A stretch of 34,630 nt of DNA from Bacilli bacterium (GCA_028691715.1 JAQUYR010000006.1:1-34630); one strand, 5' to 3'; shown: positions 16,478 through 24,898, counted from the stretch's first letter. A program made the numbers and translations. The notes: a model not told the origin generated them from the letters alone.

Positions 16478-18304
16478 TTACTTCCTCCTAAATGGTAGAA
16501 AAAAACCGATAGCAATTCCTAATAATCCCAATACTAAAGAAATATAAATATTGTAATCATCATCAACTGCCTTTGGTGACACTAAATTTAAAGTGGTTTT
16601 TTCTCCACTAGAGGTATCTTCAGTTTCTCCATAAAATTTTATATCTACTGCTAATTCATCTGTTATATCTCCTATATCAATTGCCATTTTCCTGACGGAG
16701 AAAGTTAAATAACTTTTTTCATTATTCCCAATTATTTCTAAAAGATATGTTCCTTCGTTAGGGCAACAATACCCTGATTCTATTCTTTCATTATTTAAAT
16801 ATCCACTACCATTAAAATAAAGAGGGACATTTATATCATAGACACCTTTATTATCTATGTTAACAATTAAAGGTATTTCTTTTATAATTGGTATTACAAA
16901 AGTATAGTCACCACAGGAAAATTCATAAAGTCTTTCATATGTTCCAAAATCCATCAATTCTTTTTCTGGAGCTAGTGCTTTCCCTGCTACATAAATACCA
17001 TTAAGTGAAATAGCTGTTTCCTCTATTTTTATATTGACGTAACTCTCTAGATATGGGGAAAATATACTTCCTTTAGAATGAGAGCCACCAATATATACTA
17101 GCCTATTGATCAAATATACATCGGTTATTTTGTCACCACTAAAAGAATTTATTCTTCGCGAGTATATATTTTCCAAATTATAGTTTAAAATGTTTATTTG
17201 CTTGTAATATTTATTACCATTTTTAATGTCCAAGGCAATAGTAATGTAATCACTAAATGAAATTTTAAAATTTGTGAATCGTGAGTTATCACTACAGACA
17301 TTAATCTTTCTACTACCAATAAAATTTAACTCCTTATCAAAAGTAGTAAACAGAAGACTATAATCCCAATAATTATTGCTTATGATTACTAATTTATCAT
17401 CTGATATTTTCATTTTGGATAGTTCCTTTATCGGATATTCTTCAATACTAAGGTAATCAGTATATTCAAGGAATTCATCGATTACAAGAATTGCCTGAAA
17501 ATCCTTGCCCAGCGGAGAAGAAAAATAACCCTCGCCACAAAACCTTAAATATGCATAGAGTTTCCCATCAAGCATTTGAGCATCGTAAAAAATATTATTG
17601 CCATTGTTACCATATAGATTTAACTGGTATTCATTAAAATTGTCTTTACTAACAAATCCAGCTACAATGTCTAAATTATTACCATCATTTGACAAGAAAT
17701 GTCCATCATTAGCATATGTTGTCCCTATGAAGTAGTATTTATCCTGATAATCAAATACCCTATATCCATAGCTATTACCATTACCATAAAAATCTATTTT
17801 ATCTTTTAGACCGCCATTTTGAGAAAATTTAGCGACCACAATCATATTCTTAGTTGTTTTCATCTCATAATTACCAGTTATTACTAAATAGTCATCATCA
17901 ATAATAGCATCTCTGATTTTTCCATATCCCCAATCATCCAGAATCTTTTCCCAAAGCAAAGTTTCGTTTTCATAATAGGCAATGTATGGGAATTCCCGAA
18001 GGTTTTCAGTCTCGTATGGGTGATTACCATTATCAATTGAGCCAATTATATAATAATCGTGCTCATTAACAGACAGCACCTTTTCCACATTGTAATCAAA
18101 ATTCTGATTCAAGATAAAGAAGTCTTTAGAGAATTCCACTCCTTCGTGATATTTCTCTTTATCGACTTTTATGATTTCAACATCCTCATTATAATATTCT
18201 TCAACATCTTCTTCATCTGCTGTTGTAATCACAGTTTGCTTGATTTCGTTATTTGTAATTGATGGCAAGGATAAAATTAATAAAATTAAAAGCAATTTTT
18301 TCAT
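16478..18304 (-). CDS. Large membrane-anchored surface protein with propeller-like repeats
   Basis: Unnamed 608-residue protein with a signal sequence (MKKLLLILLILSLPSITN), an acidic linker, and several beta-rich repeats that alternate DxxYxxIGxxxxxDG with an IVAxFxxxG phrase, for example YYFIGTTYANDGHF followed by LDIVAGFVSKD. A beta-sandwich module (about 460-545) contains GVYDINVPLYFNGSGYLNNERI, and the last segment is a membrane helix (SLVLGLLGIAIGFFLPF) ending in RRK. The architecture suggests a secreted beta-propeller held at the cell surface; the ligand is unknown. The ATG at 18304 is used because AGGAGG lies inside the longer frame that starts at 18328. First gene of a two-gene operon of paralogues. 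Confidence 0.82.
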   Translation of the reverse strand: MKKLLLILLILSLPSITNNEIKQTVITTADEEDVEEYYNEDVEIIKVDKEKYHEGVEFSKDFFILNQNFDYNVEKVLSVNEHDYYIIGSIDNGNHPYETENLREFPYIAYYENETLLWEKILDDWGYGKIRDAIIDDDYLVITGNYEMKTTKNMIVVAKFSQNGGLKDKIDFYGNGNSYGYRVFDYQDKYYFIGTTYANDGHFLSNDGNNLDIVAGFVSKDNFNEYQLNLYGNNGNNIFYDAQMLDGKLYAYLRFCGEGYFSSPLGKDFQAILVIDEFLEYTDYLSIEEYPIKELSKMKISDDKLVIISNNYWDYSLLFTTFDKELNFIGSRKINVCSDNSRFTNFKISFSDYITIALDIKNGNKYYKQINILNYNLENIYSRRINSFSGDKITDVYLINRLVYIGGSHSKGSIFSPYLESYVNIKIEETAISLNGIYVAGKALAPEKELMDFGTYERLYEFSCGDYTFVIPIIKEIPLIVNIDNKGVYDINVPLYFNGSGYLNNERIESGYCCPNEGTYLLEIIGNNEKSYLTFSVRKMAIDIGDITDELAVDIKFYGETEDTSSGEKTTLNLVSPKAVDDDYNIYISLVLGLLGIAIGFFLPFRRK

Positions 18305-18361
18305 AACCGTAGTTCCTCCTATATTCATATATTAGGAATAAAAGCAATTTTTTATTTTTAT

Positions 18362-18395
18362 AATTAAAAAATGCAAATGAATTTTCATTTGCATT
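18362..18395 (-). terminator. Rho-independent terminator after ackA
   Basis: Near-perfect 12-bp inverted repeat AATGCAAATGAA/TTCATTTGCATT (18384-18395 with 18370-18381) followed by TTTT on the minus strand, 8 bases after the ackA stop. Confidence 0.93.
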
Positions 18396-18403
18396 AGAAT
18401 ATT

Positions 18404-19594
18404 TTATTTTCCTTCGGTTAATCTAACCACATCGCGAGCAATCATTAACTCTTCGTTTGTTGGGATAAGGAAAGCTCTAATTTTTGAATCCTTTGTTGTT
18501 ATTTCAGCAACCTCTCCACGAGCTTTATTGGCTTCACGGTCAACTTCAACGCCCAAAACCTTTAGTTTATTCAACACCTTTTCACGACAGCGAGAACTAT
18601 TTTCACCAATACCAGCGGTAAAAACGATGGCATCAATACCCTCCATCAAGATATAATAGCTTCCGATATAATCAGCAATTCTCTTATATTGAATTTCTAG
18701 AGCTAAACGGCATCTCTCATCGGTGTCAACTCGGGCTTCTAAATCTCTTGAATCATTAGAAACTCCTGATACACCAAGATATCCTGATTTTCTATTCAAT
18801 ATCACCAATAATTCTTCAAGGGAATATCCCTCTTTTTTAGACATGTATTCTAAAACAGTTGGATCAATATTACCACTTCTAGTTCCCATAGGAATTCCTT
18901 CAAGTGGAGTTAAGCCCATTGAAGTATCAACACACTTACCACCTTTTACAGCAGCAATTGATGCCCCATTTCCTAAATGGCAAGTGACTATCTTGGTTTC
19001 TTCAAGTGGTTTGTCTAACATAGCTGCTGCTAAATAGGCAACATATTTATGACTAGTACCATGAGCACCATATTTTCTAATTTTATATTTTGTATACCAT
19101 TCATATGGAAGAGCATACATATAGGTATCATCTTTCATTGTTTGATGAAAAGCTGTATCAAAAACAACAACATTGGGAACTCCTGGTAAAACTTTTTGGA
19201 ATGCTCTTATCCCAACAAGATGAGCAGGGTTATGAAGAGGTGCTAAATCACACAGTTCTTCAATTTTGGTAAGAACATCATCATCAACAATAGCAGAATC
19301 CTGAAAATACCAGCCACCTTGGACTATCCTATGGCCAACACCACTAATTTCTTTCAAATCTTTTACTATTTGTCTGGCAATTAGATCATTAAGAACTTTT
19401 TTTACTGCTTCAGCGTGATCTAAAATTGGCAAAACTTCTTTTTCTTTACTACCGTTAACCTTAATTGTATAATAGGCGTCTTTTAAGCCAATTCTTTCAA
19501 CAATTCCTTCGGTTATTACTTTTTCATTGGGCATTTCCAATAATTGAAATTTTAGTGATGAACTCCCAGCATTAACTGCCATAATTTTTCTCAT
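18404..19594 (-). CDS. ackA: Acetate kinase
   Basis: Full-length 396-residue AckA that converts acetyl phosphate and ADP to acetate and ATP. Signatures include VNAGSSSLKFQL at the N-terminus, GHRIVQGG, the acetate/propionate kinase motif VFDTAFHQTM, TCHLGNGASIAAV, the MGLTPLEGIPMGTRSGNIDP segment, FTAGIGENSS and PTNEELMIARD. AGGAGG lies 6 bases before the ATG. It follows ytxK by 10 bases, as in Bacillus. The matching phosphotransacylase is probably the PduL gene about 12 kb away. Confidence 0.97.
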   Translation of the reverse strand: MRKIMAVNAGSSSLKFQLLEMPNEKVITEGIVERIGLKDAYYTIKVNGSKEKEVLPILDHAEAVKKVLNDLIARQIVKDLKEISGVGHRIVQGGWYFQDSAIVDDDVLTKIEELCDLAPLHNPAHLVGIRAFQKVLPGVPNVVVFDTAFHQTMKDDTYMYALPYEWYTKYKIRKYGAHGTSHKYVAYLAAAMLDKPLEETKIVTCHLGNGASIAAVKGGKCVDTSMGLTPLEGIPMGTRSGNIDPTVLEYMSKKEGYSLEELLVILNRKSGYLGVSGVSNDSRDLEARVDTDERCRLALEIQYKRIADYIGSYYILMEGIDAIVFTAGIGENSSRCREKVLNKLKVLGVEVDREANKARGEVAEITTKDSKIRAFLIPTNEELMIARDVVRLTEGK

Positions 19595-19604
19595 GTTATT
19601 CCTC

Positions 19605-20552
19605 CTATATCTGTTCCATCATATCTTGTATTTGAATAAATAATTTTTCTGCTTCTGCTTTTTCAAAGCTTGTCAACCTTAATATTGCCATATTATAGTT
19701 CTTCATTACTGTTTTTTTACCAATTAAAATGCTCTTTCCAACATGCCCTTCTTTAACTATTTGACTAGGAAGGACAATTAATCCAACTAAAGTAGCTTTA
19801 TCTAATAAGAAATTTTTCAATTTTTCACTACCACTTTGAGAAAAAAAGTCGTTGTCGATAGCATATATGAAATAGCCATCATCAACAATATTCTCAAGTC
19901 TTGCCTCTAGGACAAGAAAAGGAAAATACCTTACTCCTTGATGATATAACTCTAGATCAACACTTTCGTCATAAGAATAACCTTCTAAGTCACCAACTAC
20001 AACATCACCACGATAAGCAATTCTTCTTAAAGCATCCTGAAAGAAAATCTCAATTTGATTATTTTGAAGATTGGTTACAGCCTCAGCAAGCTTAACTAAA
20101 CTTTCATTTTTTTCAATACCATAGAGTTCTATTTCTTGATGCATATTGTTACTAATAGCATTTATCAGATTACCAGTTCCAAGACAAGTATCCAAAATAG
20201 AAATAGCCTTTTCACCATACTTTATTTTAATAATCATCGCTATCAGATAATTTATCGTATCCGGAGTCATCAAATCCAAAGAAAAATTAATATGTTTAAA
20301 AGCTTTGATTATTAAGAGTTCTAATGCTAGTCTAATTTCTTCATTGTAAAAGTTTTCTAATGAAATAGCATTATAAACCTCTTCAATATTTTTTATTGCT
20401 TCTTCTGACAGCTTAGAATCATCAAAAGATAATGTTAAATCTCTACTAACCCTGATTAAAGCCTCGAAATAATCTATATGTAGGTCATCATAAAGAATCA
20501 TGCAGGCTCGATCAACAAAATCATAATATAAATCAACTTTTTCAAAATTCAT
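19605..20552 (-). CDS. ytxK: YtxK-like class I SAM-dependent methyltransferase (N6-DNA-methylase fold)
   Basis: Protein of 315 residues. A helical N-terminal part (about 1-105) is followed by a Rossmann methyltransferase domain with the SAM motif SILDTCLGTGNLINAI (near 125) and the acidic end of strand 2 (YGIEKN). The catalytic NPPY found in real adenine methylases is replaced by VVGDLEGYSYDE, in line with the DLPVGYYP pattern of YtxK, so the target is not DNA adenine in any obvious way. Bacillus ytxK sits directly upstream of ackA, as here. The substrate is unknown. GAGG overlaps the stop codon of the preceding metallophosphoesterase gene, so translation is probably coupled. Confidence 0.82.
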   Translation of the reverse strand: MNFEKVDLYYDFVDRACMILYDDLHIDYFEALIRVSRDLTLSFDDSKLSEEAIKNIEEVYNAISLENFYNEEIRLALELLIIKAFKHINFSLDLMTPDTINYLIAMIIKIKYGEKAISILDTCLGTGNLINAISNNMHQEIELYGIEKNESLVKLAEAVTNLQNNQIEIFFQDALRRIAYRGDVVVGDLEGYSYDESVDLELYHQGVRYFPFLVLEARLENIVDDGYFIYAIDNDFFSQSGSEKLKNFLLDKATLVGLIVLPSQIVKEGHVGKSILIGKKTVMKNYNMAILRLTSFEKAEAEKLFIQIQDMMEQI

Positions 20553-20559
20553 TTTATCC

Positions 20560-21015
20560 TCATTTTATATCTAGTATTTTAACTTTTATATTTTTATCCT
20601 TATCGATATCGATAATAGTGTAAGTTGTTCCCCTTGGAGTTCTTGGATATGCTAAAGAGCCCGGGCATAAGATATGAATACCATTGACTATTTGATAATA
20701 TGGAACATGTGTATGACCATGAATAATCACTTGGCAACCATAATTTTGAGCAATCCCTGAGAGTGTCATCGGCGATAAAAAAGAACGATGCCCATGAAAG
20801 AGATATATCTTCACCCCTTCAGCATCAATTATTCGATAATCATTCTTTATGTGAAAATCCTGATTTCCTCTTACCGATAAATATGGGTGAATATCACCTT
20901 CTGGGCGACAACTATCACCAGCATGTAAGTAGAACGAAGCATCAGGATGAGAAGCAACAATTTTTTCTAATAAGTGTAAATCATGGTGGCTATCACTAAC
21001 AACGACAATCTTCAT
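20560..21015 (-). CDS. YfcE/MJ0936-type metallophosphoesterase
   Basis: Compact calcineurin-like phosphoesterase (151 residues) with all five metal motifs: SDSHHD (residues 7-12), HAGDS, RGNQD, the FHGH segment and GHTHVP, then PGSLAYPR. Members of this family hydrolyse phosphodiesters such as cyclic dinucleotide-like or artificial substrates; the physiological substrate is not established. GGAG lies 6 bases before the ATG. First gene of a unit with ytxK and ackA. Confidence 0.92.
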   Translation of the reverse strand: MKIVVVSDSHHDLHLLEKIVASHPDASFYLHAGDSCRPEGDIHPYLSVRGNQDFHIKNDYRIIDAEGVKIYLFHGHRSFLSPMTLSGIAQNYGCQVIIHGHTHVPYYQIVNGIHILCPGSLAYPRTPRGTTYTIIDIDKDKNIKVKILDIK

Positions 21016-21047
21016 AATAATCTCCCGATACCCTTATTTTTCTATAT

Positions 21048-21079
21048 ATTATATTACCACAAACCACCACTTTTTACAA
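21048..21079 (-). promoter_or_regulatory. Probable promoter of metallophosphoesterase-ytxK-ackA
   Basis: Minus-strand TTGTAA (21074-21079) with TAATAT (21051-21056) after 17 bases. A perfect TATAAT (21048-21053) overlaps it but would have a 20-base spacer. It lies back to back with the yidD promoter. Confidence 0.5.
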
Positions 21080-21138
21080 GTAAAAAATACATTTGTATAA
21101 TTAAAAATAAGTAATAAATCCAATTACCATTTTATATT

Positions 21139-21167
21139 TTGCATTTTCTGATAAATCTTGTTATAAT
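21139..21167 (+). promoter_or_regulatory. Promoter of yidD
   Basis: Plus-strand TTGCAT (21139-21144), 17-base spacer and TATAAT (21162-21167), extended by TG at 21159-21160. Confidence 0.75.
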
Positions 21168-21186
21168 AAATTGAGGTAGATTCAAT

Positions 21187-21489
21187 ATGAACAAATTCAT
21201 TATTATGCTAATAAAAAAGTATCAGGAAGCAAAAAGCGAAGATAGCCGTAAATGGTGTCGATATAGTCCAACATGCTCCAATTATGCCATTGGAGTTTTC
21301 AGTAAATTCAATTTTTTCAAGGCTTCTTTTTTAACAATTTATCGAATACTGCGTTGTAATCCCCTTTCCAAAGGAGGATATGATCCCGTTCCTCTATCTA
21401 AAAAGGAAAAAAGAGAATTAAAAAATTCTCTTAAAAAAACTGACGACATCTTGCCAAAGGTCGATGAAAAACCAAGCGATCTTTTGTAA
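21187..21489 (+). CDS. yidD: YidD, membrane protein insertion efficiency factor
   Basis: Protein of 100 residues with the family core WCRYSPTCSNYAIGVF and RILRCNPLSKGGYDPVP, preceded by a short amphipathic helix (MNKFIIMLIKKYQEAK). YidD helps YidC insert membrane proteins. It usually has about 70-85 residues; here a charged C-terminal tail of about 25 residues is added. It is the only plus-strand gene accepted in the window. Its last 72 bases overlap the 3' end of the convergent Ig-domain gene, and the terminator of that gene is inside the yidD coding sequence. GAGG lies 10 bases before the ATG. Confidence 0.95.
   Translation: MNKFIIMLIKKYQEAKSEDSRKWCRYSPTCSNYAIGVFSKFNFFKASFLTIYRILRCNPLSKGGYDPVPLSKKEKRELKNSLKKTDDILPKVDEKPSDLL
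21405..21431 (-). terminator. Terminator of the Ig-domain gene, inside yidD
   Basis: Nine-bp inverted repeat AAGAGAATT/AATTCTCTT (21423-21431 with 21411-21419, 3-base loop) followed on the minus strand by TTTTCC, giving six T in a row. On the plus strand it is followed by A residues and would not terminate yidD. Confidence 0.75.
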
Positions 21490-23049
21490 TAGGCCTTCCT
21501 CTTCAACATCTTCATCAAGATTTTCAATGATATTGATTTGTAATTCCAATTCCTCTCCTTCAACATCTAAAACTATTTTATATGTTCCGGGAGTTTTTTT
21601 ATTTTCACTATACTCATCAGTAATTATTTCGTAACTTATTCCCTCTTTTATAGTTTGAGTTCTCTCTAAAAAGTCAACAAAATCGCTTATTTCCATTGTA
21701 TTATTGCTTAAATCGATATTTATTACCTGAGTATCAATCAAAAAAATCGGGCTTGTTTTGTCGGTGACTGTGATTGTTATCTCCTGAGCTTTTTGGTTAT
21801 TGTTATTATCCTTTACCAATAATCCCACTTTCCACGTTCCAATACGAGTTGTTGAATAGGTATAATAATCATAGGCAACTGTTACTCTATTAGTGATAAT
21901 TCCATCAATATTGTCTGTGACCACTATATTATTAATTATATCCTGGATAGTCAATTTTTGATTATTAGCAATTTCATAGGTGAATGTTCCTGAAAATGTA
22001 GGGGGAATATTATCGTAATAACTAACGACAACACTAACCGAATACTCAGCAATATTTCCTGCAGTGTCAGTTGCTGTAAAAACGATAAGATAAGTTCCTG
22101 GTGTTGCATAATTACTGGTATAGTTATCAGTCTTCACAGCAATTGATGGTGTGACATCCCCATCATAATTATCATTAGCACTTAATCCTGCTTCAATGTT
22201 GGATATTTCAATCTTGGTCAATTGATTTGTTGTATAACTATTTTTACCAGTAATGATGGGAGCACTCATATCCATAACCATGACAAAAACAGAAAAATTT
22301 GTTGTATTATTACTACTGTCTGTCACCGAAAAGACAATTTCATAAGTCCCAATTTCATTCATATGATTGATATAATCATTTTTGGTGACGATTATTTGAG
22401 AAGTTATATCCCCATCATTATCATCCATCGCAATAACTGAAGAACGAATTGTTGAAAAAGAAACGGGATTTTCAAAACTCGTTATATAAAGTCCATTATT
22501 ACCACTGATGACTGGGCTGTAATCTACACTTGGTCCCTGATATATTAAATCATTGACACTTAGGCTCGAATAAAAAGCATAATCGGTTCCTTCAATCATT
22601 GAATAGTTATATTCAATGCGGTATAACTCTAGATTAGCCCCATATTCCTCCATAACTGCCATTTCTAATGTTATATACTTTGTTTCATTGGTAGTTGTAA
22701 AGGTATAATATTCATCCTCACCAGCAATATTTAATTCAGTAGTTAATTGGTTAAGTAATTCCTTATCACTGTTATAATGATAAACAGTCACTCCTAGTAA
22801 TTTTCCCTCTTGATAGTTATACATATTGACCATATAACTAGTGCTCGCTTTAACCCGAATATAGTTTAAGCAACTGACCGTTCCATAATTAATGGGATCA
22901 CCAACTGTATATGTGAAGTTACTATCCTCTAAATAATTATAACCGCTGGGAATGAATTCCCAATTCGGTAAACTACTATTTGCTTTAACAACAGGAATTG
23001 ATAAAAATACTAAAACAATTGTAATTATCGATATGCATATTTTTTTCAT
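21418..23049 (-). CDS. Secreted protein with tandem bacterial Ig-like (DUF5011-type) domains
   Basis: Product of 543 residues. The ATG at 23049 with AGGAG 5-6 bases upstream starts a clean signal sequence (MKKICISIITIVLVFLSIPVVKAN). A beta-rich N-terminal domain (about 25-170) is followed by four consecutive Ig-like modules. The first three have the DUF5011 pattern of an acidic DxDGDIT/DNYDGDVT/DNIDGIIT start and a GTYxIxFxxTDxxxN end; the fourth is more divergent and lacks the start. An acidic linker (NLDEDVEEEG) leads to a C-terminal amphipathic aromatic helix (WFFIDLWQDVVSFFKRIF) instead of a normal anchor. This helix might bind membrane. The role is probably adhesion or surface structure, by analogy. 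The 3' end overlaps yidD in antisense by 72 bases. Confidence 0.82.
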   Translation of the reverse strand: MKKICISIITIVLVFLSIPVVKANSSLPNWEFIPSGYNYLEDSNFTYTVGDPINYGTVSCLNYIRVKASTSYMVNMYNYQEGKLLGVTVYHYNSDKELLNQLTTELNIAGEDEYYTFTTTNETKYITLEMAVMEEYGANLELYRIEYNYSMIEGTDYAFYSSLSVNDLIYQGPSVDYSPVISGNNGLYITSFENPVSFSTIRSSVIAMDDNDGDITSQIIVTKNDYINHMNEIGTYEIVFSVTDSSNNTTNFSVFVMVMDMSAPIITGKNSYTTNQLTKIEISNIEAGLSANDNYDGDVTPSIAVKTDNYTSNYATPGTYLIVFTATDTAGNIAEYSVSVVVSYYDNIPPTFSGTFTYEIANNQKLTIQDIINNIVVTDNIDGIITNRVTVAYDYYTYSTTRIGTWKVGLLVKDNNNNQKAQEITITVTDKTSPIFLIDTQVINIDLSNNTMEISDFVDFLERTQTIKEGISYEIITDEYSENKKTPGTYKIVLDVEGEELELQINIIENLDEDVEEEGLLQKIAWFFIDLWQDVVSFFKRIF

Positions 23050-23099
23050 GTCTTCTCCTATTTTTAGATATTTAAAGACATTTCTCACACGTTTACTAA

Positions 23100-23108
23100 A
23101 GTATATCA
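23100..23108 (-). promoter_or_regulatory. Extended -10 promoter of the Ig-domain gene
   Basis: Minus strand TGATATACT (TG at 23107-23108, TATACT at 23100-23105). A TTGATA lies 15 bases upstream of the hexamer, slightly too close for a good -35. Confidence 0.65.
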
Positions 23109-23152
23109 TATTTTTGTAAATATCAACAGACGATTTTTTTATTTCAAAGTAA

Positions 23153-23184
23153 GAAAAAAAGCTCCTTTAAAAGGAACTTTTTTA
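23153..23184 (-). terminator. Rho-independent terminator after the antiporter gene
   Basis: Hairpin AAAAAAGTTCCTTT/AAAGGAGCTTTTTTT (one G-T pair, 23170-23183 with 23154-23168) ends in a run of seven T on the minus strand. Confidence 0.88.
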
Positions 23185-23193
23185 TATTTTCTA

Positions 23194-24432
23194 TCAATTT
23201 TGAGGGGCAGGGGTTTCCAATTTCTTTTTGCCGTGAGGCTCAATTTCAATTTCTCCTGCTTTCTTCAGAGCAAACTTAGTAGCGATAGGACCAATTAATT
23301 CATAGAATAAAGTCGCACATAAGACAACTGCTAAAATCTGGCTTGAATATTCGGTAAGTGATTCCGAAGCAATCTTAGCCATACCAATAGCTACACCAGC
23401 TTGAGGTAATAGGGCAAATCCCAAATATTTTTTAACATGCTCATCTTCTTTAACGATAGCTGAGCCAAAATAGGCACCAAAATATTTACCACCCGAACGA
23501 GCTAGTAGATAAACTATACCGATAATTCCAACTGTTGGAATTACTGTTATGTCCAATTCAGCACTAGAAATAATGAAGAATAACATGAATAGTGGAGGTG
23601 TCCAACGTTCAATGCCATCCATAATGCGGAATGAATCATTATTAGTATTACAGAATACAGCACCAGTCATCATACATAATAATAATGATGATACCTCTAT
23701 TGGTAAAATCTCACAAATACCAACACCAGCTAATACGACGGTAATCATCCATATTAAACGGTTAGCCCTTGATTTGAAAAATCTTGTAGCAAATGAAAGG
23801 ATAAGTCCTAAAACAGCTCCAATTCCTAAAGACACTATTATCTCAAATAATGGCATCAATGCTACACTATTAAAACTAATAGTCTCACCATTAGCGAAGA
23901 CCTTAGCGATAGCAAAAGAAATCGCAAATAAAATCAAACCAAAAGCATCATCAAGTGCTACTACTAATAGTAGAGTATCGGTTACTTTACCACGAGCTTT
24001 ATATTGTCTGACAACCATCAATGTTGCTGCTGGGGCTGTAGCAGTGGCTATGGCTCCTAAAACAAGAATCAATGGTAAGTTTTCATTGAATGTTCCTTTG
24101 ATTAAAAAAACGATCATTAAAGAAATATTAACGAAAACCAAGGCGAGAAAAGCTTGTAAAAAAGTGATCAAGAAAACTTTTTTACCAATTTTCTTTAAAT
24201 GTTCTATTTTGAATTCTCCACCAATGGAGAAAGCGATGAATCCTAAAGCAACATCAATAAGCAAAGACAAACTAGAAACTTCTGCTTCACCCATGATTTT
24301 AAAGCAATAGGGTCCAATTAATAAGCCAACGATTAAATAGCCGGTTACATTTGGTAACCTAATTAATTTCATTAATCTTGTAGATAATAAACCCGCAAGT
24401 AATGCTAAAGTTATTGTTAATAATATAGTCAT
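23194..24432 (-). CDS. CPA2-family cation:proton antiporter
   Basis: Integral membrane protein of 412 residues with 12-13 predicted membrane segments covering almost the whole chain. It belongs to the monovalent cation:proton antiporter-2 (Kef/NapA-like) group, judged from LPNVTGYLIVGLLIGPY at the N-terminus, the GAIATATAPAATLMV segment and the DD pair in VALDDAFGLI (near residue 160), the expected ion/proton site. Only a short hydrophilic tail (EIEPHGKKKLETPAPQN) follows, so there is no TrkA-N/KTN regulatory domain. Instead the gene lies 8 bases after a PII-like protein that may do that job. It has a weak ribosome binding site (AAGAGA), consistent with translational coupling. Confidence 0.9.
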   Translation of the reverse strand: MTILLTITLALLAGLLSTRLMKLIRLPNVTGYLIVGLLIGPYCFKIMGEAEVSSLSLLIDVALGFIAFSIGGEFKIEHLKKIGKKVFLITFLQAFLALVFVNISLMIVFLIKGTFNENLPLILVLGAIATATAPAATLMVVRQYKARGKVTDTLLLVVALDDAFGLILFAISFAIAKVFANGETISFNSVALMPLFEIIVSLGIGAVLGLILSFATRFFKSRANRLIWMITVVLAGVGICEILPIEVSSLLLCMMTGAVFCNTNNDSFRIMDGIERWTPPLFMLFFIISSAELDITVIPTVGIIGIVYLLARSGGKYFGAYFGSAIVKEDEHVKKYLGFALLPQAGVAIGMAKIASESLTEYSSQILAVVLCATLFYELIGPIATKFALKKAGEIEIEPHGKKKLETPAPQN

Positions 24433-24440
24433 ACTATCTC

Positions 24441-24773
24441 TTATTTAATGCCCTCCGCAAAACTAACAGGTAAAGAATACATAAATCCTTTATCAGCGAT
24501 ACCGTTTGTAGCTTCATTTACCAATCTGCACAAAGTTTTGACTTCTTCATCATCCTTTACTACAATAAATAACATCGGACGAGAATCTTGTGTATAATTC
24601 ACTACTCTAGAGATGCCACCAAATATTGGACCTTCATCAATGTTAGAGTTCAACAAAGCATCTTTTATGCTCATTGTTGTTAAAACACTGCCATGAAAGC
24701 TGTTCTCTGAAAGTCTCTTCAATATTTTAGGCATATATTCACCTTTTACTAATACTGTTATAAACAATTGCAT
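24441..24773 (-). CDS. PII-like protein, putative regulator of the adjacent antiporter
   Basis: Protein of 110 residues with the layout of a PII/ferredoxin-like fold. It has a first strand QLFITVLVKG, a helix with the HGSVL turn (H27-G28), a loop region DALLNSNIDEGPIFGGISRVVN in the T-loop position, a strand MLFIVVKDDEE, a helix, and a final GIADKGFMYSLPV resembling the GDGKIF...PV end of PII. It lacks the uridylylated Tyr context of GlnB. PII-like proteins next to transporters (SbtB, PII-NG and others) gate transport in response to nucleotides. That this one binds a nucleotide and controls the antiporter is inference from position. AAGGA lies about 8 bases before the ATG. Confidence 0.65.
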   Translation of the reverse strand: MQLFITVLVKGEYMPKILKRLSENSFHGSVLTTMSIKDALLNSNIDEGPIFGGISRVVNYTQDSRPMLFIVVKDDEEVKTLCRLVNEATNGIADKGFMYSLPVSFAEGIK

Positions 24774-24803
24774 GTGACAATTCCTTTCTAAATGTATATC
24801 TAT

Positions 24804-24831
24804 ATTATATACCTATTTTAATTTTTTTCAA
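24804..24831 (-). promoter_or_regulatory. SigA-type promoter of PII-like/antiporter operon
   Basis: Minus-strand TTGAAA (24826-24831), 16-base spacer and perfect TATAAT (24804-24809). Confidence 0.8.
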
Positions 24832-24860
24832 GTGGTAAAAATCGTTTTCTTTAAATTAAC

Positions 24861-24895
24861 AAAAAGACATGCTTTATATTAAAAAGCATGTCTTT
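24861..24895 (-). terminator. Rho-independent terminator after the secreted phosphoesterase
   Basis: Perfect 13-bp stem AAAGACATGCTTT/AAAGCATGTCTTT (24883-24895 with 24863-24875, 7-base loop) followed by TTG on the minus strand. Confidence 0.9.
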
Positions 24896-24898
24896 AAT

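Noticed and set aside
19605-20552. A restriction-modification DNA methylase.
   Set aside because: The NPPY catalytic motif is missing, no restriction or specificity gene is near, and the position before ackA identifies YtxK.
23549-24310. A 253-codon open frame on the plus strand.
   Set aside because: It is exactly antisense to the antiporter gene, has no ribosome binding site, and its composition is the shadow of a hydrophobic membrane protein. The minus-strand gene has clear family motifs.
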